From: Mesorhizobium sp. M1B.F.Ca.ET.045.04.1.1
GTDB lineage: Bacteria; Pseudomonadota; Alphaproteobacteria; Rhizobiales; Rhizobiaceae
Assembly (NCBI RefSeq): GCF_003952465.1
Contig: NZ_CP034448.1
Location: 3,635,001-3,699,000, forward strand
Direction of reading: 5' to 3'
Length of the DNA stretch: 64,000 bases
The position numbers were made by a program, and so were the translations under genes. Under the pieces are notes generated by a model. That model was not told the DNA's origin. It saw only the letters and a list, made by a program, of their open reading frames with translations, and made no database searches. Shown here one piece after another: positions 17,364-24,660 of this stretch (position 1 is the stretch's first letter; every line of letters starts with the position of its first letter).

Positions 17364-17395
17364 ATACCAGCTACATGTTATACCAGCATACCAAA
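17364..17395. promoter_or_regulatory. Candidate GntR operator cluster (site 4)
   Basis: Three close copies of ATACCAG or ATACCA (at 17364, 17380 and 17388) lie 82-113 bp upstream of the damaged binding-protein gene. They are the reverse complement of the CTGGTAT core at sites 1-3; the middle one extends to TTATACCAG, the complement of CTGGTATAA. Confidence 0.5.
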
Positions 17396-17455
17396 TAGGC
17401 AAGCGGCACTTCGGGCTTGAACTTGCGAGCGCGGGATGCGTGGCGGAACCTACGA

Positions 17456-18415
17456 TCAGTTGGAGCCGGCCCTTCGCCAGACGTCCGGCCGCAACATTGG
17501 ATGCAAGGCCTTCAATTCGGTTTGCATCTCAGCGATCATCCAGGCGCAGATCTCGGAGACGATCGGCCGCACCGGTCTCGAGCGCGGCGCAATCAGGTGA
17601 TGGGTCCGGCCGGTGTTGATCTGGCGGTCCGATGCAGGGACAAGTGTCCCCTGAAGCAAGGCCCTAGAGACATTGCTGAGCCAGCCGAGCGCGACGCCTT
17701 CCCCGTTCATCGCGGCCTGGAGCACAACCGCGTAGTCCGAGAATTCGAGCCACTTTGCCTTGCTGGTCTTGCGGTCGGCGACGTGGCCCCAGGCGTCCAG
17801 CCATTGCAGCTTGGCATCGGTGAGATGAAGCAAGACATGGCCCTCGCCGTCCGCGTCGTGCTTCAGCCGGCCATGGGCCGACAGATAGGATGGGCTGCAC
17901 ACCGGAACGATGATTTCCGGCGAGAACGCCCAACGGTGATAGTTTAAGTCGTCATCGGCCAGGATTCTGGTGGCCAGGTCGACGTTCTCGACCGGCCCGC
18001 GCAGAACGCCCGCGATCAGCTCGAATCTCAGGTCCACGTCCGGAAATCTTGTCGCGAAGATGCTCAGCCTCGGAACAAACCAATGCGTCACCAGCGAGCT
18101 TGAAAGGGAGAGCGTGACGACCGGCTTTGCGACGTTCTTCTCCTTGATCCCGCGGATAACCTCCTCGATCCCGTCAAATCCTTCGCGCACCGCCGAATAG
18201 AGCGCGCGGCCGTCCGCGGTCGGGGTCAATCCCGTCGAATTCCGCGTGAAAAGAGCGACGCCAATATCGGTCTCGAGCTGGGCGATGCTGCGGCTTACGG
18301 ACGGTTGCGTGACGTTGAACTCCCGGGCAGCGGCCGTGAAACTTGCCAGCCGGACAGCCGCCTCGAAGACCAGAAGTCCGCGCGCGGAAGGAACGAGTTT
18401 TGCGAAGCCAGCCAT
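17456..18415 (-). CDS. LysR-family transcriptional regulator (GcvA-like)
   Basis: A 319-residue regulator. The N-terminal winged helix-turn-helix (about residues 8-68) includes AAREFNVTQPSVSRSIAQLE, followed by the linker helix and a substrate-binding co-inducer domain (about 95-300). It is divergent from the TMADH-type flavoprotein gene with a 72-bp gap, the classic layout for a LysR activator and its target. The effector is probably the substrate of that enzyme. Only the end of the apiose locus lies on its other side, and I see no link to it. Confidence 0.92.
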   Translation of the reverse strand: MAGFAKLVPSARGLLVFEAAVRLASFTAAAREFNVTQPSVSRSIAQLETDIGVALFTRNSTGLTPTADGRALYSAVREGFDGIEEVIRGIKEKNVAKPVVTLSLSSSLVTHWFVPRLSIFATRFPDVDLRFELIAGVLRGPVENVDLATRILADDDLNYHRWAFSPEIIVPVCSPSYLSAHGRLKHDADGEGHVLLHLTDAKLQWLDAWGHVADRKTSKAKWLEFSDYAVVLQAAMNGEGVALGWLSNVSRALLQGTLVPASDRQINTGRTHHLIAPRSRPVRPIVSEICAWMIAEMQTELKALHPMLRPDVWRRAGSN

Positions 18416-18487
18416 ACGTGCAGTGTATAGCTACCAAAAGAATTTTCAATCTTTCTAAGGCTCTCCAAATAACGGACTATAACTTTC

Positions 18488-20569
18488 ATGAATGGTTCGG
18501 AGCAGAACGTGACCTTAGCGGCACCGCAGTCCAAGGGTATGGAGACATCGCTGGATCCGTTGCTTCAACCGTTCCGGCTCAAGGGACTGGTTCTGCGCAA
18601 CCGCGTCGTCAGCACCAGTCACGCTTCGATGCTGGACGATGGCGGCCTGCCGCTCGAGCGCTACCAGCGCTACCACGAGGAGAAGGCGCGCGGTGGCCTC
18701 GCCATGACCATGATGGGCGGCTCGGCGATGACGTCGCCGGATTCCAGTTGGGGCGGCGGTCAACTGGATCTTTCGAGCGATCGCATCGTCCCGCATCTCC
18801 AATCGCTGTCGCAGCGAATCCACCGCCACGGCGCCGCCGTCATGTGCCAGGTATCGCATCTGGGCCGGCGCGCCACCGCCTATGCCGGCAACTGGCTTCC
18901 GCCGGTGGCGCCGTCGCGCGTGCGCGAGACGCGAAACCGGAATTTTCCGAAGGAGATGGATGCCTCGGACATCGGCAGGATCGTCGGCGACTACGCAAGC
19001 GCCGCCAGGCGCTGCCGCGATGGCGGTCTCGACGGCGTCGAGACGGTCACCGGCGGACATCTGATCGGTCAGTTCCTCTCTCCAAGAACCAACCGGCGCA
19101 CGGACGGCTTCGGCGGCTCGCTCGAAAACCGCGCGCGCTTCGGCCTGATGATCCACGAGGCGATCCGCCGGGCGGTCGGCGACGACTTTGCCGTCGGCAT
19201 CCGGTTCGTGATCGACGAGGCGGTCGAGAATGGGTCGGATTTCGAGGAATGCCTTGCCTTCGCCCGGCTGTTCGAGCGGGAAGGGCATATCGATTTCTTC
19301 AACTGCATCTTTGGTCGGATGGACACCGACTTGGCCCTGGCCGAGCAGAACATGCCTGGCATGTTCAGCCGGAGCGCGCCGTTCCTGCCGCTGGTCGGGC
19401 AGTTCAAGCGGGAAACCAGGCTGCCCGTCATTCACGCGGCAGCCATTCGCGACGTAGCGACGGCCCGGCATGCGATCCGCGAGAAGCTTGTCGACCTGGT
19501 CGGCATGACGCGGGCGCATATCGCCGACCCGCATATCGTCAACAAGGTGATACGGGGAGAAGAGGAGCGCATCCGCCCCTGCGTCGGCGCATCCTACTGC
19601 CTCTACAAGAAGGTCCAATGCGTCCACAACCCGGCCAGCGGCCACGAAACGATCGTCAGCCACATCATCGACCGGGCCGAAACGCCGAGGCGGGTGGTCG
19701 TGGTCGGCGGCGGGCCCGGCGGGATGGAAGCGGCGCGGGTTGCCGCCGAACGCGGGCACGACGTGATCCTGCTCGAAGCTGGAGCGCGGCTTGGCGGCCA
19801 GGTGCTGATCGCCGCCTCCGCCTCCGATCGCAAGGATCTCATCGGCATCGTCGACTGGCGCGTCAACGAACTCACCCGCCTCGGTGTGGATGTCCGCCTC
19901 AACGCTTACGCGGATGCGGAGATCGTCCTTGCCGACAGGCCCGACACAGTGATCGTCGCCACGGGCGGCATTCCGGACATGGAACGGCTGGACGGCGCTG
20001 AACACTGCGACAGCGTCTGGGACATGCTGACCGGAGCCGTGCCGGCGAAGGACGACATTCTCATCTATGACGAGACCGGACGCCAGGCGGCTGTTTCCTG
20101 CGCACTTCATTTCGCCCGCCTGGGCCGTGCGGTCACACTCGCCATCGCGGACGACACGCTGGCGGTCGAGACCCCTTATCCAGACAGGGTGAGCTTCCGC
20201 AAACGCGCCGCGGAACTCGGCATCCGGGTCGTCAGTGACGTCCGGCTGATCAAAGCCGTGCGCCAAGGCAACGGCATCATCGCCAGATTCCGGCATGAGC
20301 TCACCGGTACAGAGATGGAATTGAGCGCGGCTCAAGTCATAGTCGAGCGTGGCACGGTCCCCATCGAGGACGTCTATCAGGAACTGCGTGCCCGCTCTTC
20401 CAACAACGGCGTCACCGACATTGCGCTGATGACCGGAGCAGGGGCGAAAGAGGGCAACAAGGCTCCAGCCGCCGGATCGTTCGAGCTGCACCGCATTGGC
20501 GACGCTGTTGCCAGCCGCGATATCTATTCGTCGATCTATGAGGCCTACCGTCTCTGTTCGCAATTGTAG
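18488..20569 (+). CDS. FMN/[4Fe-4S]/FAD oxidoreductase of the trimethylamine-dehydrogenase / dienoyl-CoA-reductase family
   Basis: A 693-residue protein. An FMN-binding old-yellow-enzyme barrel fills residues ~20-350 (motif GHLIGQFLSPRTNRRTDGFGG). An iron-sulfur region follows at 365-378 and an FAD/NAD domain from ~400 (VVVVGGGPGGMEAARVAAERGH). The cluster motif reads C365-V-G-A-S-Y-C371 then C378, so the second Cys of CxxCxxC is Ala368. That is also typical, from memory, of some N-methylproline/betaine demethylase-like members, but it is worth noting. Relatives demethylate methylated amines (trimethylamine, N-methylproline, stachydrine) or reduce enoyl-CoA. The next intact genes are amine oxidases, so N-demethylation is a reasonable guess. 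Divergent from a LysR gene. Confidence 0.85.
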   Translation: MNGSEQNVTLAAPQSKGMETSLDPLLQPFRLKGLVLRNRVVSTSHASMLDDGGLPLERYQRYHEEKARGGLAMTMMGGSAMTSPDSSWGGGQLDLSSDRIVPHLQSLSQRIHRHGAAVMCQVSHLGRRATAYAGNWLPPVAPSRVRETRNRNFPKEMDASDIGRIVGDYASAARRCRDGGLDGVETVTGGHLIGQFLSPRTNRRTDGFGGSLENRARFGLMIHEAIRRAVGDDFAVGIRFVIDEAVENGSDFEECLAFARLFEREGHIDFFNCIFGRMDTDLALAEQNMPGMFSRSAPFLPLVGQFKRETRLPVIHAAAIRDVATARHAIREKLVDLVGMTRAHIADPHIVNKVIRGEEERIRPCVGASYCLYKKVQCVHNPASGHETIVSHIIDRAETPRRVVVVGGGPGGMEAARVAAERGHDVILLEAGARLGGQVLIAASASDRKDLIGIVDWRVNELTRLGVDVRLNAYADAEIVLADRPDTVIVATGGIPDMERLDGAEHCDSVWDMLTGAVPAKDDILIYDETGRQAAVSCALHFARLGRAVTLAIADDTLAVETPYPDRVSFRKRAAELGIRVVSDVRLIKAVRQGNGIIARFRHELTGTEMELSAAQVIVERGTVPIEDVYQELRARSSNNGVTDIALMTGAGAKEGNKAPAAGSFELHRIGDAVASRDIYSSIYEAYRLCSQL

Positions 20570-20577
20570 ACGGGCGT

Positions 20578-20599
20578 GGCCGCGGCTGCCGCCGCGGTC
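20578..20599 (+). terminator. Weak GC hairpin after the flavoprotein gene
   Basis: GGCCGCGG and CCGCGGTC pair over 8 positions (one G-T) around a 6-nt loop, 9 bp after the stop. No T-run follows, so termination is uncertain. Confidence 0.3.
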
Positions 20600-20620
20600 G
20601 AAAGTCAATTCGGCGCATCC

Positions 20621-21115
20621 TCAAGGCTGGTAGGGCTTCGGCTCGCTTCCGTTGAAGAAGGTCCAGAAGCTCTCATAGACCAGGTCGGGGCGATGTTCGG
20701 CCGGATAGTGGCCGGTCGCAATGGCCCAGCCTCGGAGATCCGGCGCCCAGGGGGTCCAGGCTTCGATCGGCTTGAGATGCCGTCCGACATGGCTGTTGCT
20801 GCCCCAGATCACCATGACCGGGCACTGGATCGTCTTCCTGCCGAATCGGCGGTGTCCATGACGAGGTCGAGCGTCGCGGTCGCGCGGTAGTCCTCGCACA
20901 CCGCATGGATCTGCTCGGGCGTCGTGCAGCGGGCATATTCCTTGAAGGCTTCCGGCGTGAATATCTCCAGGTCCACGCCTTTCTTGTTGAGCTTGTAGTT
21001 GATGTAATAGTCGAGGTCGGCGCAGATCAGCTTTCTCGGGGAAGGGCGCCTTCTGCGCCATGAAGAACCAGTGATAGCTCTCCAGCCCCCAACCCAGGGT
21101 GAGAAGATGGTAGGT
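20621..21115 (-). pseudogene. Remnant of an alpha/beta hydrolase (haloacetate-dehalogenase-like)
   Basis: The minus strand, pieced over three frames, reads a dehalogenase-like C-terminal half. HLLTLGWGLESYHWFFMAQ lies near 21110-21055, DLDYYINYKLNKKGVDLEIF near 21020-20960, then CPVMVIWGSNSHVG and the last helices ending EPKPYQP at 20621. Frame breaks lie near 21035 (after PFPEK) and near 20850 (after DTADSAGR). The N-terminal half with the nucleophile is missing. The 5' break point abuts a dehydrogenase scrap on the other strand at about 21118, marking a rearrangement joint. No functional product is expected. Confidence 0.8.
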
Positions 21116-21117
21116 CG

Positions 21118-21340
21118 GGATGATGTCGAATCCACTCGCATGCTATCAGAATGGCTTGGCCACAACCGAGGCATAGCAGAGGCGCTCGCAGCATCGTCGA
21201 TCTTGGCGGAGGCCACGATCGCCGCGCTCGCGCGGCCCGAAACGTGCACGGGCGACATACGCGGAACCACCAACACCGAAGGAATGACCAGCGCCATCGT
21301 CGCTGCCATCGAGAAGGAAGCTGAAAATGTCCTTGCATAG
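21118..21340 (+). pseudogene. 3' scrap of an isopropylmalate/tartrate-dehydrogenase-type gene
   Basis: The frame entering from 21071 ends ILAEATIAALARPETCTGDI then RGTTNTEGMTSAIVAAIE, which resembles the C-terminal end of the isocitrate/isopropylmalate/tartrate dehydrogenases. Nothing of the rest of the gene is present: it begins where the hydrolase remnant on the other strand breaks off. Its stop overlaps the start of the next tartrate dehydrogenase relic by 14 bp, so the original may have been a pair of related dehydrogenases. Assignment is by short C-terminal resemblance only. Confidence 0.5.
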
Positions 21341-22398
21341 GATCGCCGTGATCGGCGGTGACGGCATCGGCCCGGAGGTTGTCGAGGCCGGCGTCGAGGT
21401 GCTGGAAGCGCTCGCTGCCGTCGAGCCGGGCCTTGCCTTCGAGTTCAAGCGTTTCGATTGGGGCTCGGATTATTATCGCCGCAACGGCCGCATGATGCCG
21501 CAGGATGGGCTCTCTCAGATCCAGGACTTCGACGCGATCTATTTCGGCTCGGTCGGCGATCCGAACCTGCCGGACGACATCACGCTGTGGGTTTGCGGCT
21601 GGCCATCTGCCAGGGGTTCGACCAGTACGCCAATGTGCGGCCGACGCGCCTTCTGCCGGGCCTCACCGGTCCGTTGCGGCCTGAACTCGGCCAGCAGATC
21701 GACGGGCCGAGAACAGCGAAGGCGAATATGCCGGCGTCGGCGGCCGCGCCCATCGCGGCCTGCCGATCGAGGTCGGCATGGATGTTGCGGTCTTCACCCG
21801 CAGCGGCATCGAGCGGATCGCCCGTTTTGCCTGCGATCTTGCCATGTCGCGCCCGCGCAAGCTCTTGACCGTCGTCACCAAGTCGAACGCGCAGCGCCAT
21901 GGCATGGTGCTGTGGGACGAAGTCGTGCGCGAAGTCGTTCGAGACTATTCCGGCCTCACCGTCGACTGGATGCTGGTCGACGCCATGACCCAGCGCATGG
22001 TCAACAAGCCCGGCAGCATCGACACGGTGCTGGCGACCAATCTACATGCCGACATCCTGTCCGATCTGGCCGCGGCACTCGGTGGTTCGCTGGCATAGGC
22101 TCAACCGCGAACATCGACCCGTCACGCGCGCGTCCGTCGATGTTCGAGCCAATCCATGGATCGGCCTTCGACATCACCGGCAAGGGCGTCGCCAATCCGC
22201 TTGGGTCGTTCTGGACGGCGAGCCTGATGCTTGACCATCTCGGCGAGCAGGCCGCGGCGCGTCGCCTTATGGTGGCAATTGAAACCGTCACTGGTCGAGG
22301 AGAGTATCTCAGTCCGGATCTTGGCGGCCACCGCTGCCGTGATTGCCGCCCTCTCAGGTGTCAACAGCGCGAGTTCATCCCGCTTGGTCGGATAGAAG
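21327..22398 (+). pseudogene. Frameshifted tartrate dehydrogenase (isocitrate/isopropylmalate dehydrogenase family)
   Basis: The N-terminus is intact (MSLHRIAVIGGDGIGPEVVE, then GRMMPQDGL and YFGSVGDP). The frame is lost near 21590 after DDITLW; LAICQGFDQYANVRP continues in another frame to about 21700. It returns with NSEGEYAGVGGRAHRG and is readable to LATNLHADILSDLAAALGG, where another frame break (near 22095) leads to STANIDPSRARPSMFEPIHG. A last break near 22335 precedes ATAAVIAAL, and the relic ends at 22398. At least four lesions make it non-functional. An intact homologue, clearly diverged from this one, lies at 50689-51738. Confidence 0.88.
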
Positions 22399-22431
22399 CC
22401 AACCCTTTCCACTTCCTGGCAACGCCGCTGT

Positions 22432-23553
22432 TCAGGCGCGGCTGAAGCGATCGACCCTGAAATCATCGAGCGGCGTCTCGCAGCGGCCGGTCGTGATGAG
22501 CTCGGCCATGGCGTCGCCGACGCCCGGGCCAAGCTGGAAGCCGTGTCCGCTGAAGCCGAAGGCGTGGAACAGTCCTGGCGTCGTCGCCGAGCGCCCCATC
22601 ACGGGTAGCATGTCCCGCACGTAGCCCTCGCAGCCGGACCAGGTGCGGATGACCGCGACCTGCGCGATCGCCGGCAGCAGCCGGGCGACGGCGCGCAACT
22701 GCGCCGGCAGGCGCATGGGGTCGGCGACCGCATAGCCTGGATCGAGGTCCACCGGCACCCTTTCGGCCGCGCCGCCGAAGACGATGTTGCCGCGCTCGAC
22801 CTGACGCAGATAGGCGCCGTAATCCTTGTCGCGCGTCCAGATGCCGACCACCGGCAAGATGCGATGCGGCAGCGGCTCCGTCACGCCCATCTGCGGGCCA
22901 CGGGCGTCGAGCGGAACCTCCTCGCCGAACTGCGCGGCGATGCGCGCGCCCCAAGCACCCGCGGCATTGAGCAGGCATTCGGCGGCGAATGAACCTTTTG
23001 AGGTGGCGACAAGGAAACCGGAGTCGGTCCGCTCGATCTTTTCGACCAGGGCTCCCTCGATGATTTCCGCGCCGAGCTTGCGAGCGGCTTCGGCAAAGGC
23101 CGGCGCGATCAGCCGCGGATTGCCGCTGCCGTCATGCGGCGAGAACGACGCCGCGATCGCGTCGGGACCGAGGCCGGGAAAGCGGGCACGGATCTCGCGC
23201 GGGTCTAGTTCCTCCAGCTCGAGCCCCCAGGGCCGCGCGGCTTGAGCATAGGCCCGCATGTCGGCGAGGCCGCCGTCATCGAAGATCAGCCGGATATGAC
23301 CGGTGGCCCGGAACTCCACGTCGCGGCCAAGCATTTTTTCGGCCTCGCCCCACAGTCTCAACGAGCGGTGGGCCAGCGGAAGCTGGGACAGATGACGCCC
23401 GGTGCGCCGGATGTTGCCGAAAGAGGCGACGGTTGCTCCGGCCCCTACGCGGTTGCGTTCGATCAGCGTAACGCGCGCGCCGCGCCTGGCGAGGAAATAG
23501 GCCGAAGCCGTCCCCATCAGGCCGCCGCCCAGCACGATCACACCCATAGTCAT
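22432..23553 (-). CDS. FAD-dependent oxidoreductase of the DAO family (glycine/sarcosine/D-amino-acid oxidase-like)
   Basis: A 373-residue flavoprotein. The ADP-binding fold is at the N-terminus (VIVLGGGLMGTASAYFLARRG, then Glu in LIERNRVG), and the C-terminal FAD-contacting sequence is FHAFGFSGHGFQLGPGVGDAMAEL. It should oxidise a secondary or primary amine or amino acid to imine, with electrons passed to O2, quinone or partner subunits. It is divergent from the LysR gene at 23664, with a T-N11-A box in the 110-bp gap. A second matching box precedes hyuA, so it is probably co-regulated with the hydantoinase operon. It could be a beta subunit for the 2Fe-2S and FAD proteins at 28.7-30.4 kb. 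Confidence 0.88.
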   Translation of the reverse strand: MTMGVIVLGGGLMGTASAYFLARRGARVTLIERNRVGAGATVASFGNIRRTGRHLSQLPLAHRSLRLWGEAEKMLGRDVEFRATGHIRLIFDDGGLADMRAYAQAARPWGLELEELDPREIRARFPGLGPDAIAASFSPHDGSGNPRLIAPAFAEAARKLGAEIIEGALVEKIERTDSGFLVATSKGSFAAECLLNAAGAWGARIAAQFGEEVPLDARGPQMGVTEPLPHRILPVVGIWTRDKDYGAYLRQVERGNIVFGGAAERVPVDLDPGYAVADPMRLPAQLRAVARLLPAIAQVAVIRTWSGCEGYVRDMLPVMGRSATTPGLFHAFGFSGHGFQLGPGVGDAMAELITTGRCETPLDDFRVDRFSRA

Positions 23554-23639
23554 TCCCTAGCGCAGAGCGGCCGATCCTTGGATGCGTCCATCTTGTCCGC
23601 GCCGCGGCATTGCGTCAAAGATGGGTTTGGACAAAAGCC

Positions 23640-23654
23640 ATAAGCTTTACCTAT
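23640..23654. promoter_or_regulatory. LysR-type T-N11-A box between the oxidase and the LysR gene
   Basis: ATAAGCTTTACCTAT fits ATAAG-N5-CYTAT, with the T and A spaced by 11. It lies just upstream of the LysR ATG (23664) and 86 bp upstream of the divergent oxidase. A near-copy lies at 24566-24580. Confidence 0.5.
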
Positions 23655-23663
23655 GGAGTGGCA

Positions 23664-24569
23664 ATGCGGGCTCGGCAGCTCGAAGTGTTCATCGCCGTCA
23701 TGCGCGCGGGCACCGTCACCGCCGCGGCGCGGATGCTGAACATTTCTCAGCCTGCGCTCAGCCAGGTGCTGCTCCACACAGAGGACGAACTCGGCTTCAC
23801 GCTGTTCGAGCGGGTGAAAGGCCGGCTGCGGCCTACTCCGGAGGCGCTGGAGATCTTTGCAGATGCCGAACGGTTGTCGGCGGGGTTGGAGGGCCTTCGC
23901 CGCAAGACCACTGACCTGCGGTTGGGCCGGACCGGGCTGGTGCGGGTCGCGGCCTCGCCCCCGCCGGCCATGGCGATATTGCCGCGCGCGTTCACCAAAT
24001 TCCGGGCGCAGCATCCCGATATATTGCTGCGCTCCAACATTGCGCCGATCGCCGCGATCATCGACATGCTGCGCGCGGGCGATGCGAGCCTGGGCGTGGC
24101 CATGGACGATCGCCTGCCTCCCGACATTGACGCCGAGGTGATGGGCAGCATCGGCTTCGCCTGCCTGCTGCCCGCCGGGCACGCGTTGCAGAAGAAGACC
24201 GAGCTGACGCTCGCTGATCTCGTCGGTGAGGAGTTGATATCCTACCGCGGAAACACCCGTCCCGCCGACGAACTGGCCCATGCGGCCCGCGCCCAGGGCG
24301 TGACACTTTCGCCGTCGCTCGAGATCGACGTGTCGATCTCCGCGGTCGGCTTCGTCCAGGCCGGCATGGGCATCGCCCTGGTCGACGCGCTCCTGCCGTG
24401 GCGCCAGTTTGCCGGACTTGAAGTCAGGCCGCTGGTGGCGGGACCGGAATTCCCGATCGCGCTGCTTACCTCGCGAGCACGGGCGCTTTCGCGGGCCGAT
24501 GAGATGATGCGCGATCAGATCCGCGCCGCATGCTCCGCTGTCCTGGGTGAACGAGACGGAAGAGTATAA
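23664..24569 (+). CDS. LysR-family transcriptional regulator
   Basis: A 301-residue regulator starting MRARQLEVFIAVMRAG behind a GGAG ribosome site; the open frame extends to 23610, but this start gives the normal LysR N-terminus. The helix-turn-helix is in AARMLNISQPALSQVLLHTE (residues ~18-40) and the co-inducer domain spans about 90-295. It lies between the divergent DAO oxidase and the hyuAB operon, with matching T-N11-A boxes before both. It should activate both in response to an amine or hydantoin-type inducer. Confidence 0.92.
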   Translation: MRARQLEVFIAVMRAGTVTAAARMLNISQPALSQVLLHTEDELGFTLFERVKGRLRPTPEALEIFADAERLSAGLEGLRRKTTDLRLGRTGLVRVAASPPPAMAILPRAFTKFRAQHPDILLRSNIAPIAAIIDMLRAGDASLGVAMDDRLPPDIDAEVMGSIGFACLLPAGHALQKKTELTLADLVGEELISYRGNTRPADELAHAARAQGVTLSPSLEIDVSISAVGFVQAGMGIALVDALLPWRQFAGLEVRPLVAGPEFPIALLTSRARALSRADEMMRDQIRAACSAVLGERDGRV

Positions 24570-24580
24570 GCAGGGCTTAT
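24566..24580. promoter_or_regulatory. LysR-type T-N11-A box upstream of hyuA
   Basis: ATAAGCAGGGCTTAT is an inverted repeat (TATAAGC and GCTTATA around AGG) that fits ATAAG-N5-CYTAT like the site at 23640. It overlaps the LysR stop codon and lies 80 bp before the hyuA start. Confidence 0.55.
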
Positions 24581-24660
24581 AACCTAGCCCGTCATCCATC
24601 TTGGACCCGGACCATCCGGTCATGCCAGCATTTGTTTGGCAAGACAGGAAGGGACGCGTC

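Noticed and set aside
18515..20608. 697-codon open frame antisense to the TMADH-type flavoprotein
   Set aside because: It is a mirror frame caused by high GC and codon bias. The sense strand carries the conserved FMN, cluster and FAD motifs; the antisense product is Arg/Asp/His-rich without motifs.
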